NCBI GenBank assembly: GCA_944548615.1
Contig: OX155957.1
Coordinates: forward strand, 23,105,413-23,169,412
DNA from: Micropterix aruncella
Lineage: Eukaryota > Arthropoda > Insecta > Lepidoptera > Micropterigidae
Direction of reading: 5' to 3'
Length of the DNA: 64,000 nucleotides
Below the pieces are notes generated by a model, which was given only the letters and a program-made list of their open reading frames with translations, was not told the DNA's origin and did no database searches. Below are positions 11,436 to 21,089 of the stretch, piece by piece; the first letter of the stretch is position 1; each line of letters opens with the position of its first letter. Made by a program: the position numbers and the translations under genes.

Positions 11436-12905
11436 TTACGTCTCTCACAATTCTTTGTTATTGTAACAGACTGACAAATTTACTTATTCGCTAAATTTGT
11501 AATTTCTCATTAATTAATAAAATTATTTCACTGGCGTGGCGTACCTATAATATCTAAATGATATTAAATAATAATTCATATAAATCCGCATATAGAATAA
11601 TATAAGTTTATAATTTAAAATGCGTAATTTTCATATTAGAATTATAAATTTAAAATTTTCGTATATTCGTATGCATGCCCTCCATATTAAGAAAAATATT
11701 CATGTAATGTATAAAAGATATTTCTGATAAGCCATTTCTTTAGTGTTGTGGCATACCTTTTTCCTTTTAACCCTTTAATATTTGCATGTTGGTGGTTATA
11801 CATTTTTAAAGAGTTTTAATAAAATAACTTTTTAAATAAAGTTAAATTTTCTCGGGTGCCTAGAGGTCATGTTGATTTCTCGTATTGTAGCGTATTCTAA
11901 ATTGTTTACATTGAAATACTGCTCATGATTCCTCACAAATTTGCAGATTTCCAAGATATACATATATGGATATGAACGTTAGCACGGACTCTTTTTATAA
12001 ACAGTGGATTGCAGCTGTGTATTACATCGTCTTATTTTTCTCAGTGCAGTGAAACATTGCACCACGATAATTTGTAATAATTAACAAGCCGCTGGTGTTT
12101 CCCGAAGAATAAAATAAACGACCCGATGATGTATCCATGTCGCGTGTATCTATGTCGCGTCTAAATAAAGAGAGAAAAAGTAATGGGTAACTATGGCTGA
12201 TGTGTGCGTCTTTCGACCGTTACGGGCTCTGCAACGGATTTCCCAGGTAGGCTGGCTGTAGGATGTGTAGATTGGGATAGCTGATTGGGGGTTGGTTATA
12301 ATAATCCTTAGCAAAGGACTAAGTTCGGGTGTCGGATGACTGATCACCCTTTCCCTTGCCGTCATCATCATCCAAGAATCCCTTATTTCATAGACCCTTG
12401 AAAGGAACTAAACTCTATGTGGACTTTCTTTCTGTGTTGGTCTCGTATTTGAGACTGCACGATTTCTTCTTGGACATTAAAATGGCTGACAATTGCCTTT
12501 CTTAAAATAAATAAATAAATATCTCTTTGTTCTAATAGGTATCAATATCAAGTACATTTTAAAATATTGCACAACCATCCATTGAGATTCTCCTCGATAG
12601 GAAAAGACTCGCCGGCATTCCTCTTCCTTTAACAAACGCGTGTTTTATTACAATGTTCGTCCGTGACTGCTCGAGAACAAAGCTAAATTATGCCATGCGA
12701 ACAAAGATGGGGCGGCCCCTATGAAAGATATTTCGCTCATTTGTATTCGTAATGGAAATAGATTGAATGATACTTCGCCATAATTAATTTCAATATTGAA
12801 GCGTGCTCAAATGTTGCGAGGCTCGGGATGAGTCACGTGTTTGATATTCTGGGGTTCGTTTACAGAGCAGGAATATCTTTTACGGTGTTCGAAACACAAT
12901 TATTA
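11436..12905. other. AT-rich intergenic DNA
   Basis: No recognised gene. Around 12180-12370 base composition is more balanced with an open frame on the minus strand, but no motif identifies it; it may be a retroelement UTR. A short AAAT-type run lies at about 12505-12520. Confidence 0.4.
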
Positions 12906-12920
12906 TTGTTAATATGATGA

Positions 12921-13359
12921 GTACCTACTGTTTTCTATAGAACGGGGGTGGTTGCGGACCTTACGGCGACTGCTCTTGAAATGACCATCGGCCATCCGAT
13001 CCTGGGTGAACAGCCGGGCAAAGGACGCTGTGGTCCGCGATAGATTCGGTAAACACCTTTTCACCGCTTCGTAACGGAGAGGACGGCGCAAGCAACCTCG
13101 AACTCGTAACCAATCGAGAGACCGGAGTAATCTGGTCACTATTGGAAGTAAGGGAAAGAGTGTCGGCCCGCCGGGTAACTGGCTATCTCGCGGTTAAGGC
13201 GTTGGCCTCTTACGGGCTTTTGGCGTAGCTGGACGGTGGACTTTAGACGGTGGACTGTTTTGTCCTCAAGTCGTCTGCGCTCACTCGAGGGAGATAGAAG
13301 GACTAATCGTTAAAACTTCCTGAGGTGACGGGCTCGCCCGCTGTAGTCGGCAACCCAAG
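12921..13359 (+). mobile_element. Family A retroposon, 5'-truncated copy
   Basis: Sense strand is plus. It matches the 3' two-thirds of the full-length copies from the CTATAGAACGGGGG block to the terminal hairpins (GACGGGCTCGCCCG, then ...GGCAACCCAAG). It is flanked by a perfect 15-bp duplication TTGTTAATATGATGA (12906-12920 and 13360-13374). A 5' truncation plus long variable-length duplication fixes the orientation and indicates target-primed reverse transcription. No poly(A) or simple-repeat tail precedes the right duplication. Confidence 0.9.
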
Positions 13360-13375
13360 TTGTTAATATGATGAT

Positions 13376-13560
13376 TTATAAAAAAAAGATTGTGTCACCC
13401 CTAGAACATTCCCGGCAAGTAGCCAAGGACTGATTCTAATTCAAAGTGGAATTTAAATATTATTAGAGTATTTTTTATATGAGATATTCCAACCAAAATT
13501 TCACAGTGCGATTTCGGCCCATCTAGGTATCTGTGTAACAAATTTCAAGTAGCGAATGGG
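13376..13560 (-). mobile_element. RTE-like 3' relic (repeat E)
   Basis: On the minus strand it reads GGGCCGAAATC, a block with GAATATCTCATAT, then CCTTGGCTACTTGCCGGGAA and GGGGTGACACAA. The same order occurs at 41030-41570 (plus), with partial copies at 28170-28250 and 35280-35345. At 35515-35960 the series is linked to an RTE-type C-terminus, so I read this as that element's 3' part (inference). Confidence 0.55.
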
Positions 13561-13784
13561 TTTGTGCAGCTTGGGCCATAAGATCCAATTCGTTCTCAGT
13601 TTGGCCCACCTCACGATTCAGCTCCTATTCAGAAGCCTCCTCGTGTGGAAGGATACCCCGGCTAAGATTTTTGTTCGGCTAAGAATTTTGTTCAACAAGA
13701 ATATTGTTTCAACAAAGAATTTTATTGTCAAAAAAACGTGCTTTTCAGTGCGAAATAAATGATTTTATTAATTAATTATACAAT

Positions 13785-14100
13785 AGTTTACTTTTTAAAA
13801 CGGCAGTCTTGTTTTTACAAGACTGCCCAACAAAAAAGAAGTGTAAAGTATTCAGGGTTCCTCTATGTATGTTTTCCTTTTCTTTATTTTACCACAACTT
13901 CTAAACGCTTAAACCGACTTACAAGTGTGATATTGTTAGAATCGTTATGTCATATTGTGTATCATGGGGTACCTTAAATGTCAAAATATCAGTGTAAGTC
14001 AAGCAGGTGTAAGTAGTTGTCTAAATTTATGTCTAAATGTCAAGTGCAAGACAACTACATGTAAGTAGTTGTCTAAATGTTTATCTAAATGTCCAAATGT
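13785..14100. repeat. Repeat F, copy 1 (empty site for piggyBac MITE)
   Basis: Shares with 14885-15063 a block of about 180 bp including CCCAACAAAAAAG, ACAACTTCTAAACG and GATATTGTTAGAATCG. At the place where copy 2 carries the MITE at 15068-15318, this copy has a single undisturbed TTAA (about 13973). Nature of repeat F unknown. Confidence 0.6.
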
Positions 14101-14884
14101 CAATAAATTAACATAAATATATCGTGTTTAGTGTGAAATGACAGTTGGAGTACATTCCGGAAATATACATGTACATGGATGAATATAATATAAAGCACAA
14201 ATATTTCTATAAAAATAACTGTACCTACCTAATAAAAATATTTATAAATAAATAGTTTATTTTTTATAACGGAGGTCGTGTTTTTTATTCTTTTTACTAT
14301 ATTTACTTGATTATTTTTTATTCCTTTGAATAAAGCGTGTAATGTTGTTATTATTAAATGAGTTTATGCTGTACCTTTATGTTTGGGAGCCACTGAACTC
14401 GGTAGTACGAAAATATATGAACTTCTGCGTCTATCAAAATCGCCCTAAAAGCAGCTGCCAACAACTTCCCATACCTTAAACGTACATCACGCAAATTCGC
14501 GGTTAATATCCGTCATGCCCCTACATCACTCCTGAGAGGGTATATTTTCGCAGAGTCCCAAATTCACTCAATGTCGCGAAATAGCCCGCCAAGTTTTGAT
14601 TATCTGGACGGATTGAGATTAAGCAGTCCTTAACTTACAAGACTCCAAGTTGACCCGGTTTAGCCTCCGTCTCGTGTTAGCTGTTTTGTTGGCAAACTGT
14701 AACAGTTGTTTAAGGGTGTCCCTTTATCAATGCTACCTGTTGAGTTTGGTAACTTAAGCAATATGTCTTTGTGCTAAAATATAGCCATAAAGGAAGTTTG
14801 CGTTTTGATGGAGGTGGCTTGTAATACAAAATAGAATATTCCTCCTCATGGTCAGGGTTCACAACTTGTCATCTGCTCTTTAAT
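14101..14884. other. Intergenic DNA
   Basis: No gene recognised. Another short piece of repeat F (TAGTTTATTTTTTATAACGG) occurs at about 14253. Confidence 0.4.
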
Positions 14885-15063
14885 ATTTATGACAGCCATA
14901 CTTGTTACACGACTTCCCAACAAAAAAGGAGTGTAATGTGTTCAGTGTCCATTTATGTATGATTTTCGTTTCTTTATTCCACCATAACTTCTAAACGATT
15001 AAACCGATTTAGAAGTGTGTGATATTGTTAGAATCGCTATGTCATCCCGCGTGTCATAGAATG
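14885..15063. repeat. Repeat F, copy 2
   Basis: Homologous to 13800-13975. Its right side is displaced by the MITE at 15068 and resumes at 15323 with a run of TAAGTA motifs comparable to the flank after 13980. Confidence 0.6.
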
Positions 15064-15067
15064 TTAA

Positions 15068-15318
15068 CCCTTCAGGCCTGGCCCCTCAGCCGATTGACAA
15101 GTTGCTGTCCCAAAAATTTTTAGTAAAAATTAGTAAAAAAATTGAATTACGACACTGTCTCACCAAAACATTATTTTTTGCCAAACCACTGTACCCATAA
15201 TTAAAATGAAACATATTAACATAATAAATTAAAACAAATTAAATTAAAATAAAATTAAAACGGGGCCGTCACGTTGAATCGTGTTGTGGCCGATATCGGC
15301 CAATCGGGGCTTGAGGGG
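15068..15318. mobile_element. piggyBac-like MITE
   Basis: A 251-bp segment bounded by TTAA on both sides (15064-15067 and 15319-15322). Inward-reading ends are CCCTTCAGGCC and CCCCTCAAGCC, similar to the CCC start of piggyBac-type termini; each end also carries a CGATTG block inside. No coding capacity. The homologous repeat at 13785 with one TTAA supports a real insertion. Confidence 0.65.
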
Positions 15319-15322
15319 TTAA

Positions 15323-16929
15323 GTAAATATTAAGTAAGTATTTGTCTAAAGGTGAGGGGGGGGGGCAGGATGCCTGCCCGGTCGCAGTGTGTGTGATGTA
15401 TCTGCCAGATGAATTCCTGTCGAGCCTAGAAAAAATCCTCCCCACAGACAGAAGACGACGGGGCTCCACGAGCGAAGCCAAAGGAACCCGAGCGGCCAAA
15501 TGTCATGTGCGGTCGATATTTATGTGGCTTATTAGGTGTGCGAGTAAGTCGCGGTGCTTTGTTTTTATAAACAACATTTGATATGGTAATAGATTCTTTG
15601 GTGGAAAGGAAAGCTTGACGCGTAGAGCTGTAGCAAGATTAGATAGTAAAATTTGCTGGGACTTTATGGTGTGTGTGCAGTCTGGATTGTCCGTTGTCTA
15701 TACTAGTTTTACGTATTTCATATTAATGTCACCCACAAGGATAAGTTATTATCGAATAGGTGGTGAAGAGTGCAATTTTATTTGAAAGTTGTTATTCCGG
15801 TCACAAAAAAAACCAACGTAGTATTTTTCGTTATGTGAGTTTTTAAAAATTATTAACCCCAAATGCTGGAGGGGGGGGGGGGTGGTAATCAATGCCAAGT
15901 TTTGCCCGGCTTCAGAAAAATCTCAGATCCAGGTTCTACGATTGCTGGACAGCTGATCGCACGATCAGCTGACCTCAAAATATAGTTCAGTTCAGTTAAT
16001 TTTATTTCAAAAACTCTTTACAGATTGTAGTTCATTTTATTTCATTGAAAAATACAGAAATGTATATACCATTCAACTGCCATAGAAACCAGGGCCATTT
16101 CAGTAGACAGTTCGTTACTGTCCAAGAAAACTTTATCAGCCTTAATGTAAGAACTGCTATAATATTGCCACAAGAAAAAAATACTAATAATGGTCTTGAC
16201 TTTGGTTGTATTAGTATAATAGTGGTATAGTGGTATAGCGTACCGTACTGAAATTATACGAGGCCTTGTAATGTTATTAGACCAGAAATTCTTTTTGATC
16301 AGTTAATAGATGCGATGGTTTTGAATGCTTTAATAATGCTAGTGTTTGTTCTACTTGTTAGTAAGTAATTCTCCAACATCACATCTCTAAAAATGGTCTA
16401 TTTTACATACTCCCGTATTCGCTTCACCCACACTGAGAAAAATATCGGTCTAAATTGTTACATTACCATTTTGTTATTAAGGTGGGTATCCATTATGTTC
16501 GTGCATCAACTCTGCTCCGCGCATCTGCAACTGCTCAAATAGAGACGGTACGCGCATCAACCCAAGAACAACGAGTGCTCCGCAGTTTTCATTCGAACGT
16601 TGAGCGAACATATCGTCGCCAGAATTAGTAGGTAGTGCGGTGTACATTTTAATTAATTATATCATTTACGACTATAAAAGGACTCCTTGGTTTTGGGAAT
16701 GTGATCTTTTATTTTATACCATTTAGCAACAATATAATACATTCGAAAACTATCGCGGTTTTTTGACATTATAAATAGCATCCGACGTTTCGTTGACGTT
16801 GCAGCCGCCGTTGTCCAGGGTAGACTGAAAGAGCTGTCAATCCGTTGTTTTGCGGGTAGGCCGCATACCGCTGCCGCCACTAAACTGAGGAGATATCCTA
16901 ACTAAACTGGTAGTTAGGGGGCGAGGCTG
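15323..16929. other. Intergenic DNA with homopolymer runs and a small dispersed repeat
   Basis: No gene recognised. Poly-G runs occur at about 15355-15366 and 15870-15881. A segment at about 16432-16485 (ACTGAGAAAAA, then TTACCATTTTGTTATTA) is shared with 49346-49416 and is an undefined dispersed repeat (H). The 16490-16620 stretch is GC-richer with repeated GCGCATC motifs but no frame. Confidence 0.4.
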
Positions 16930-17130
16930 CCCGATGTGTACATTTTCCGGTGCCTCGCCCTAAAGCGTTGGCTTCTAACTGGTTCTGGCGAGCTAGACAG
17001 TAGATTGTCCTGTCTCTAAGTCTAATACGCTTACCCCACTGCAGAAAGAATGATCATAAATCGTTATACCAACCTGGGGTAACGGGTTCGCCCGATGTAG
17101 TCGACACGGCCCTACTGTGATTAATCTCTG
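16930..17130 (+). mobile_element. Family A retroposon, divergent 3' relic
   Basis: Contains the diagnostic series CTAAAGCGTTGGC, GACAGTAGATTGTCC, a CGTTATACC block and the terminal hairpin AACGGGTTCGCCCG followed by TGTAGTCGACA. It belongs to the same diverged subgroup as 57276-57740 and 60963-62352. The 5' part is missing and no target duplication was found. Confidence 0.7.
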
Positions 17131-17338
17131 TCCATATAGAATATGGAATGCTTGGATATAAATAATATATTATTTCTTAATAAAAAAATAATTGATCATT
17201 AAAAACAACATTTGTTGAAATATCGTAGTTTAGATTTGGCACATTTTTGCATTTTAATTACTTTCAAAACAACTTTACAAACTAAACAGTCTACGTCGTT
17301 GCTATGATACATGCAACTAATTATAGACATGTATATAA

Positions 17339-17561
17339 TCCTACTACTATTATAAACGCGAAAGTTTGTAAGAACGTATGTATGGATGTTTGTTACTCTT
17401 TCACGCAAAAACTACTGATTGAATTTTAATGAAACTTTACAATAATATAGCTTACACATCAGAATAACACATAGACTATAATTTATAAGGATACATAGAT
17501 TTCTATCATCATTATCACAATTTTCCATCACCACGCAGGTGGAACCGCGGGGCGCAGCTAG
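17339..17561 (+). mobile_element. Non-autonomous Helitron, 223 bp
   Basis: Starts with 5' TC (TCCTACTACTATTATAAACG) after host A (17338), ends with CTAG (17558-17561) before host T (17562), and has a GC-rich hairpin (CCGCGGGGCGCAG) just before the end. This is the A|T insertion pattern of Helitrons. The body has no coding capacity. Confidence 0.85.
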
Positions 17562-17740
17562 TAGGTTACATTACGATTAGAATGGAAAAAAATATATAAC
17601 GGGTCAGTTAGTTACCCGAAAAAGAATAGAAGCGAAATGACTTTAACTATTTAAAAAAAGAAAAGAAACAATAGTTGATTGTATCACAAGGGAGCAAAAT
17701 AATATTTTTACGGCGAGGGCGCTTTTTTTTGATTTGAGGG

Positions 17741-17815
17741 CGATTCTAGAGTAGAATCCCGAGCGTAGCAAGGGATTCTTTAGTAGAATTCTGAATGTAG
17801 CGAGGGATTCAAAAA
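17741..17815. repeat. Two-unit direct repeat in a GAATCCC/CGAGG motif block
   Basis: About 36-bp units beginning GATTCTAGAGTAGAAT and GATTCTTTAGTAGAAT, each ending in GTAGC.AGG. The block is framed by inverted GGGCGCTTTTTT and AAAAAAGCGCCC, so it may fold into a long hairpin. A 75-codon frame crosses it on the minus strand, but the repeat explains the composition. Confidence 0.6.
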
Positions 17816-17869
17816 AGCGCCCGAGCCAAAAATATTTTGCGCCCGAGTGATACACTCTACTTTTCATCA

Positions 17870-18390
17870 CCCTCTATGAGAAAATAAAAGGCGCCTCATA
17901 TTAATCTTTTATTAATCCTTTATTAATCCACCATATCGATGGCTTAACTTGCAAAAACCGGCCAACTCCGTATTGTGAAATTTTACAGTAAACAAAAAAA
18001 ACTTCCAAAAAAAAATATAAGTTCATACTTCAAAAATATCCAGATTCCAATAATCCATTTGGTGCCTTTTTATTTTGCGAATGGTACTTACTGAAAATTA
18101 TAAAATAATATATTGTTTACATAACCAATATTGAAATTTTTGGAGTTGGCTTGTTTGAAAAAAAAGAAAGGAAAGAACGGGAGTTGTCCTTATTTCTGTA
18201 TAGCTATTATGGAAGTCTATCGGAAATAAAAACTTTAAAATACATTATAAATATGCAATAAAACACTATAAATACAGGTATTAAATATTATTTTATTTCT
18301 TAATCAATCTTCATGTGGTACATTATCGTAGTAGTCCCTGTAGTCTACCGGTAGTGTAAGTTTTATTTCCTGGTCTATTAAAGCCTATTA
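17870..18390. other. AT-rich intergenic DNA
   Basis: Nothing supportable beyond simple AT-rich sequence. Confidence 0.45.
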
Positions 18391-18445
18391 AAAGCCTGTC
18401 TTCTAACATATAGGCTTCGAACCTATATGTTAGAAGACAGGCTTT
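18391..18445. repeat. Perfect 24-bp palindrome with 7-nt spacer
   Basis: Arms 18391-18414 and 18422-18445 are exact inverted repeats (outer end AAAGCCTGTC). Perfect arms in a region of decayed repeats suggest a young inversion-duplication or a maintained hairpin. Confidence 0.9.
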
Positions 18446-18493
18446 GTCCAGCATTGAAAGTGATAATTTGAGACAACTAAGTTAAGGAACTAC

Positions 18494-18552
18494 TGTAGCT
18501 TAATTAGTATGAATTATAGAAAACTAATGTAGCTTAATTAGTATGAATTTTA
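18494..18552. repeat. Direct duplication of about 34 bp
   Basis: The block TGTAGCTTAATTAGTATGAA occurs twice, about 34 bp apart, as a recent local tandem duplication. Confidence 0.8.
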
Positions 18553-18821
18553 GGTGCAAATTCATTAGCCACAGAAAATATTTTCACTTAATTTTTTTTT
18601 TGTAAAATACTGCATTTGAAAAATAACATTTGCATATAGTGAGAGTAAATAAAATTTGCATGTTTGTTACATTTCCTTTTTAAAATTACATTGCCTGACA
18701 TGTTTACTTAAAATTACAATGTTATTCATAAATACAGCTTTTAGCATATTTGGGAATATATACATGAATCTCCACTATGCACTGTTTTGTAAATATCGTC
18801 TTGAATAACTTAATGATTGCA

Positions 18822-18902
18822 ATTCTTTTTATTTTATCTCATCTCATTAATTCATTATCTTCGATATTTAGAAGATGAGATGAGATAAAATGAAAGAATT
18901 AA
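18822..18902. repeat. Imperfect inverted repeat around ATTTTATCTCATCTCAT
   Basis: The left arm near 18822-18848 contains AATTC then ATTTTATCTCATCTCAT; the right arm near 18873-18902 contains the complement. The spacer is about 25 nt. Confidence 0.75.
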
Positions 18903-19330
18903 AATAATTAAGATTTTCAACATCATTTGTTTTGACATTGCTTTAAACAACTATATTTAAGAAAAGAATAACTAGTTGATAGAATACAAAGACAGTATTC
19001 CGGGTAGCAAATAATTCTACGTTTTTTAAAACAAATAAATGTTCCCTGTTAACAGACCTTTGTAGGTTTTGGTTAGAAAAGTGCTCAAAAATGCGATTTT
19101 TCCAGGTTAGTTTAACCCCTCCCCCTGCCTTCCGTTAGGCCCATACCATTGGTTGAGACTAATAATATGGTATACTGGTATAATATCTCGGATCTCACAG
19201 GCGGATTATTATTGCACGCCGTCCAGTACAAAAATGACCGCTGGAGTCGGAGTTAGCCACTTTTCGGTGTTGCTGTGCCAGTGTTGGGAGTTGCCCTTTT
19301 TACGTGTCCGCTATTTTCTCCTTAATTATT
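18903..19330. other. Intergenic DNA downstream of the recombinase-like exon
   Basis: On the minus strand this would be intronic or downstream of the exon at 19467-19889. I searched by eye for a continuation of the recombinase (an Arg-rich catalytic segment) and did not find one. Confidence 0.4.
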
Positions 19331-19466
19331 TAAATTAGGGAGTTGTTTCGTGTTGCATAATGTGGGTGACAACTAGGCGCATACAACAACGTTTAAATAT
19401 GACTTTGGGTAAAAACGGGAGTTGACCGGTTTGCAGGTTAAGCCGACGATATACATAGTTACTTAC

Positions 19467-19889
19467 TTTTACTGCAAGAAAGACTTTGTCGGGTGCCTTA
19501 TTAAGGAAAGTCTCCACGTTTTTGATTGAGAATTTGGATTTTGTAGGTTTAAATCCATCAGACATCCTCTTCAGATACGCTATTAATTTCGAATATGTGT
19601 CCAGTTTTACGTCGTTATTACAACTGACTGTTGATTTTAACATTGAGTAGGTACTCCAAAGAGTGGATGGTTGTTTAGTTGTGGCTAAGTACTGGAAGTA
19701 GGCCAAAAATACAGATTCTGAAAAATTCTTGGCGCCTCTTGCATTTCTCTATTCAATAAAATTTCCATAGGCTTTCATATATTTCTCCCGGGACTTTACA
19801 GTTAATAGATAATCAATCACATTTCTTGCCTCAGTTGTAATGCTTTCAGGAGTTAAATCTATACTTTCACTGTCACTTGAAGAACTCAT
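19467..19889 (-). pseudogene. Tyrosine-recombinase-like N-terminal exon (Crypton/phage-integrase-type core-binding domain), one stop
   Basis: On the minus strand an ATG at 19889-19887 opens 46 codons with a Ser/Asp/Glu-rich start (MSSSSDSESIDLTPESITTE), then a TAG (19751-19749) in a place where a Trp codon would be one base away, then continues in the same frame. Recognisable positions are LAYFQYLATTKQPSTLWSTY, TYSKLIAYLKRMSDGF and KAPDKVFLAVK, resembling the helical core-binding domain of eukaryotic tyrosine-recombinase-derived proteins (Crypton-like), known as small multi-copy genes in insects. The similarity ends exactly at AAA|GTAAGT (donor at 19466-19461), phase 0. The catalytic domain is not seen. 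It could be a decayed transposon copy, or a domesticated gene with sequence polymorphism. The family call is from memory of patterns, without a search. Confidence 0.55.
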
Positions 19890-20107
19890 TTTTCAAAACA
19901 AAACGATGAATTTCTTACAATCCGTGAAAATTGTCGAAAACGCGGGCGACAAAAACAATTGACGTTCGCGCGTTTTTAATTTCATTTGTTTTTTTGTATT
20001 CAGCCGGCGCGGCGAGACTAGGGGCCGTCGTACCAGCCAGTCTTTGTTCAAACAATATTTGCGTTCGATTTCTTCGGCGCGGAAGACTAAGATGTTCCAA
20101 ATTCAAA
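19890..20107. other. 5' flank of the recombinase-like exon
   Basis: Would hold the promoter of the minus-strand exon if it is expressed. GC-richer patches such as CCGGCGCGGCGAG occur. No TATA or initiator could be assigned with confidence. Confidence 0.35.
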
Positions 20108-20179
20108 AAGTGCGCCGCAAAGATAAATTGCGGCGCACTTATTCAAAAAGTGAGCCGCAAAGATGATTGCGGCGCACTT
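20108..20179. repeat. Two tandem hairpins with AAGTGCGCCGCAA arms
   Basis: First hairpin 20108-20140: perfect 13-bp arms around AGATAAA. Second hairpin 20148-20179: the same right arm, left arm with one change (AAGTGAGCCGCAA), loop AGATGA. The unit repeats every 40 bp. A third TGGGCGCACTTA occurs near 20209. Confidence 0.9.
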
Positions 20180-20442
20180 ATAAAGTTTCTTATGGAAAAC
20201 ACCACTTTTGGGCGCACTTAAAGGCGAACCAAGTCGTCCTTTTCGAATAGATGGGATGAAAAATATTGAGCGCCACCACGTTTTAAAGTAGAAACGCGGA
20301 AACTACGATTAATAAAGAAGAAACCGACTTCAAGAAAAGTCTAGTTCTTATTTACTCGAGTAAATAATGATATTATTAGATTAATATTATTATTATTATT
20401 ATTATATTTTTAAAATGTCATTTTATTTAGCCATTAGAAGCC

Positions 20443-21037
20443 ATTATGTAGGGTATTAGATTGCTTTATGCCATAGTACGTTTTGTCAACCCTTTTACGT
20501 CGGCGAAATGCAGCTAGTGTTTATAAAATTGTCCGGTGAAACTTATAGCAATTTATTTGGTCATCTATAATAATATACATAATGAGTGGTTGTTTATAAA
20601 GAAATATTTGATTAAAACAAACCGAATATTTTAAACAACGATAACAAAAATAACATTAAATTATTAGTTTTGTCCATCGCATTTATATATAGGCTGATTA
20701 AATCACAGAAATAGTACGGAGAGATAGAATGCCATATATTAAATTAAAATAAGTAATCATTACTTATTGAAACCTCTATACCAAATTAACAAGTGACATC
20801 TTTATGTAAATAATATTAAAAGATTAACAGCTAATTTTTGTTATTATTATTATTTTATTTCGGGACACGATACCAAATAGACGTGTTTAGAGCAATTTTC
20901 TAATATGTGTTTATTACACATATTAGAAAATTAATATCGTGAATTATGAGTGACATCTACACGTTGCATTTCGTAGTAAAATCCTAGCTGCTAACACGCA
21001 GTACGGCATTGAGCAATCTAATACGATATATAATCAA
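20443..21037. mobile_element. MITE family B, full-length copy
   Basis: About 595 bp with inverted ends: GGTATTAGATTGCT near 20451 and the complement AGCAATCTAATAC near 21013-21024, extending outwards into a TTGATTATA-like sequence on the right. The interior has an inverted CTAATATGTGTTTATTACACATATTAG-like hairpin near 20900 (see positions 20900-20932). No coding capacity; target duplication not clear. Confidence 0.75.
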
Positions 21038-21089
21038 TGCCAATAGTTGCAGCAGCCTAACGTTTTAAAATACAATCACAGATGAGGAT

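Noticed and set aside
13170..13350. tRNA-like pol III promoter at the 3' end of family A (GGTTAAGGCGTTGGC then GGGTTCG)
   Set aside because: The A-box-like and B-box-like parts are about 130 bp apart, too far for a tRNA-type promoter, and lie at the 3' rather than the 5' end of the retroposon.
15342..15581. 79-codon plus-strand and 76-codon minus-strand frames
   Set aside because: They overlap on opposite strands, start in or beside a poly-G run and have no recognisable motif.
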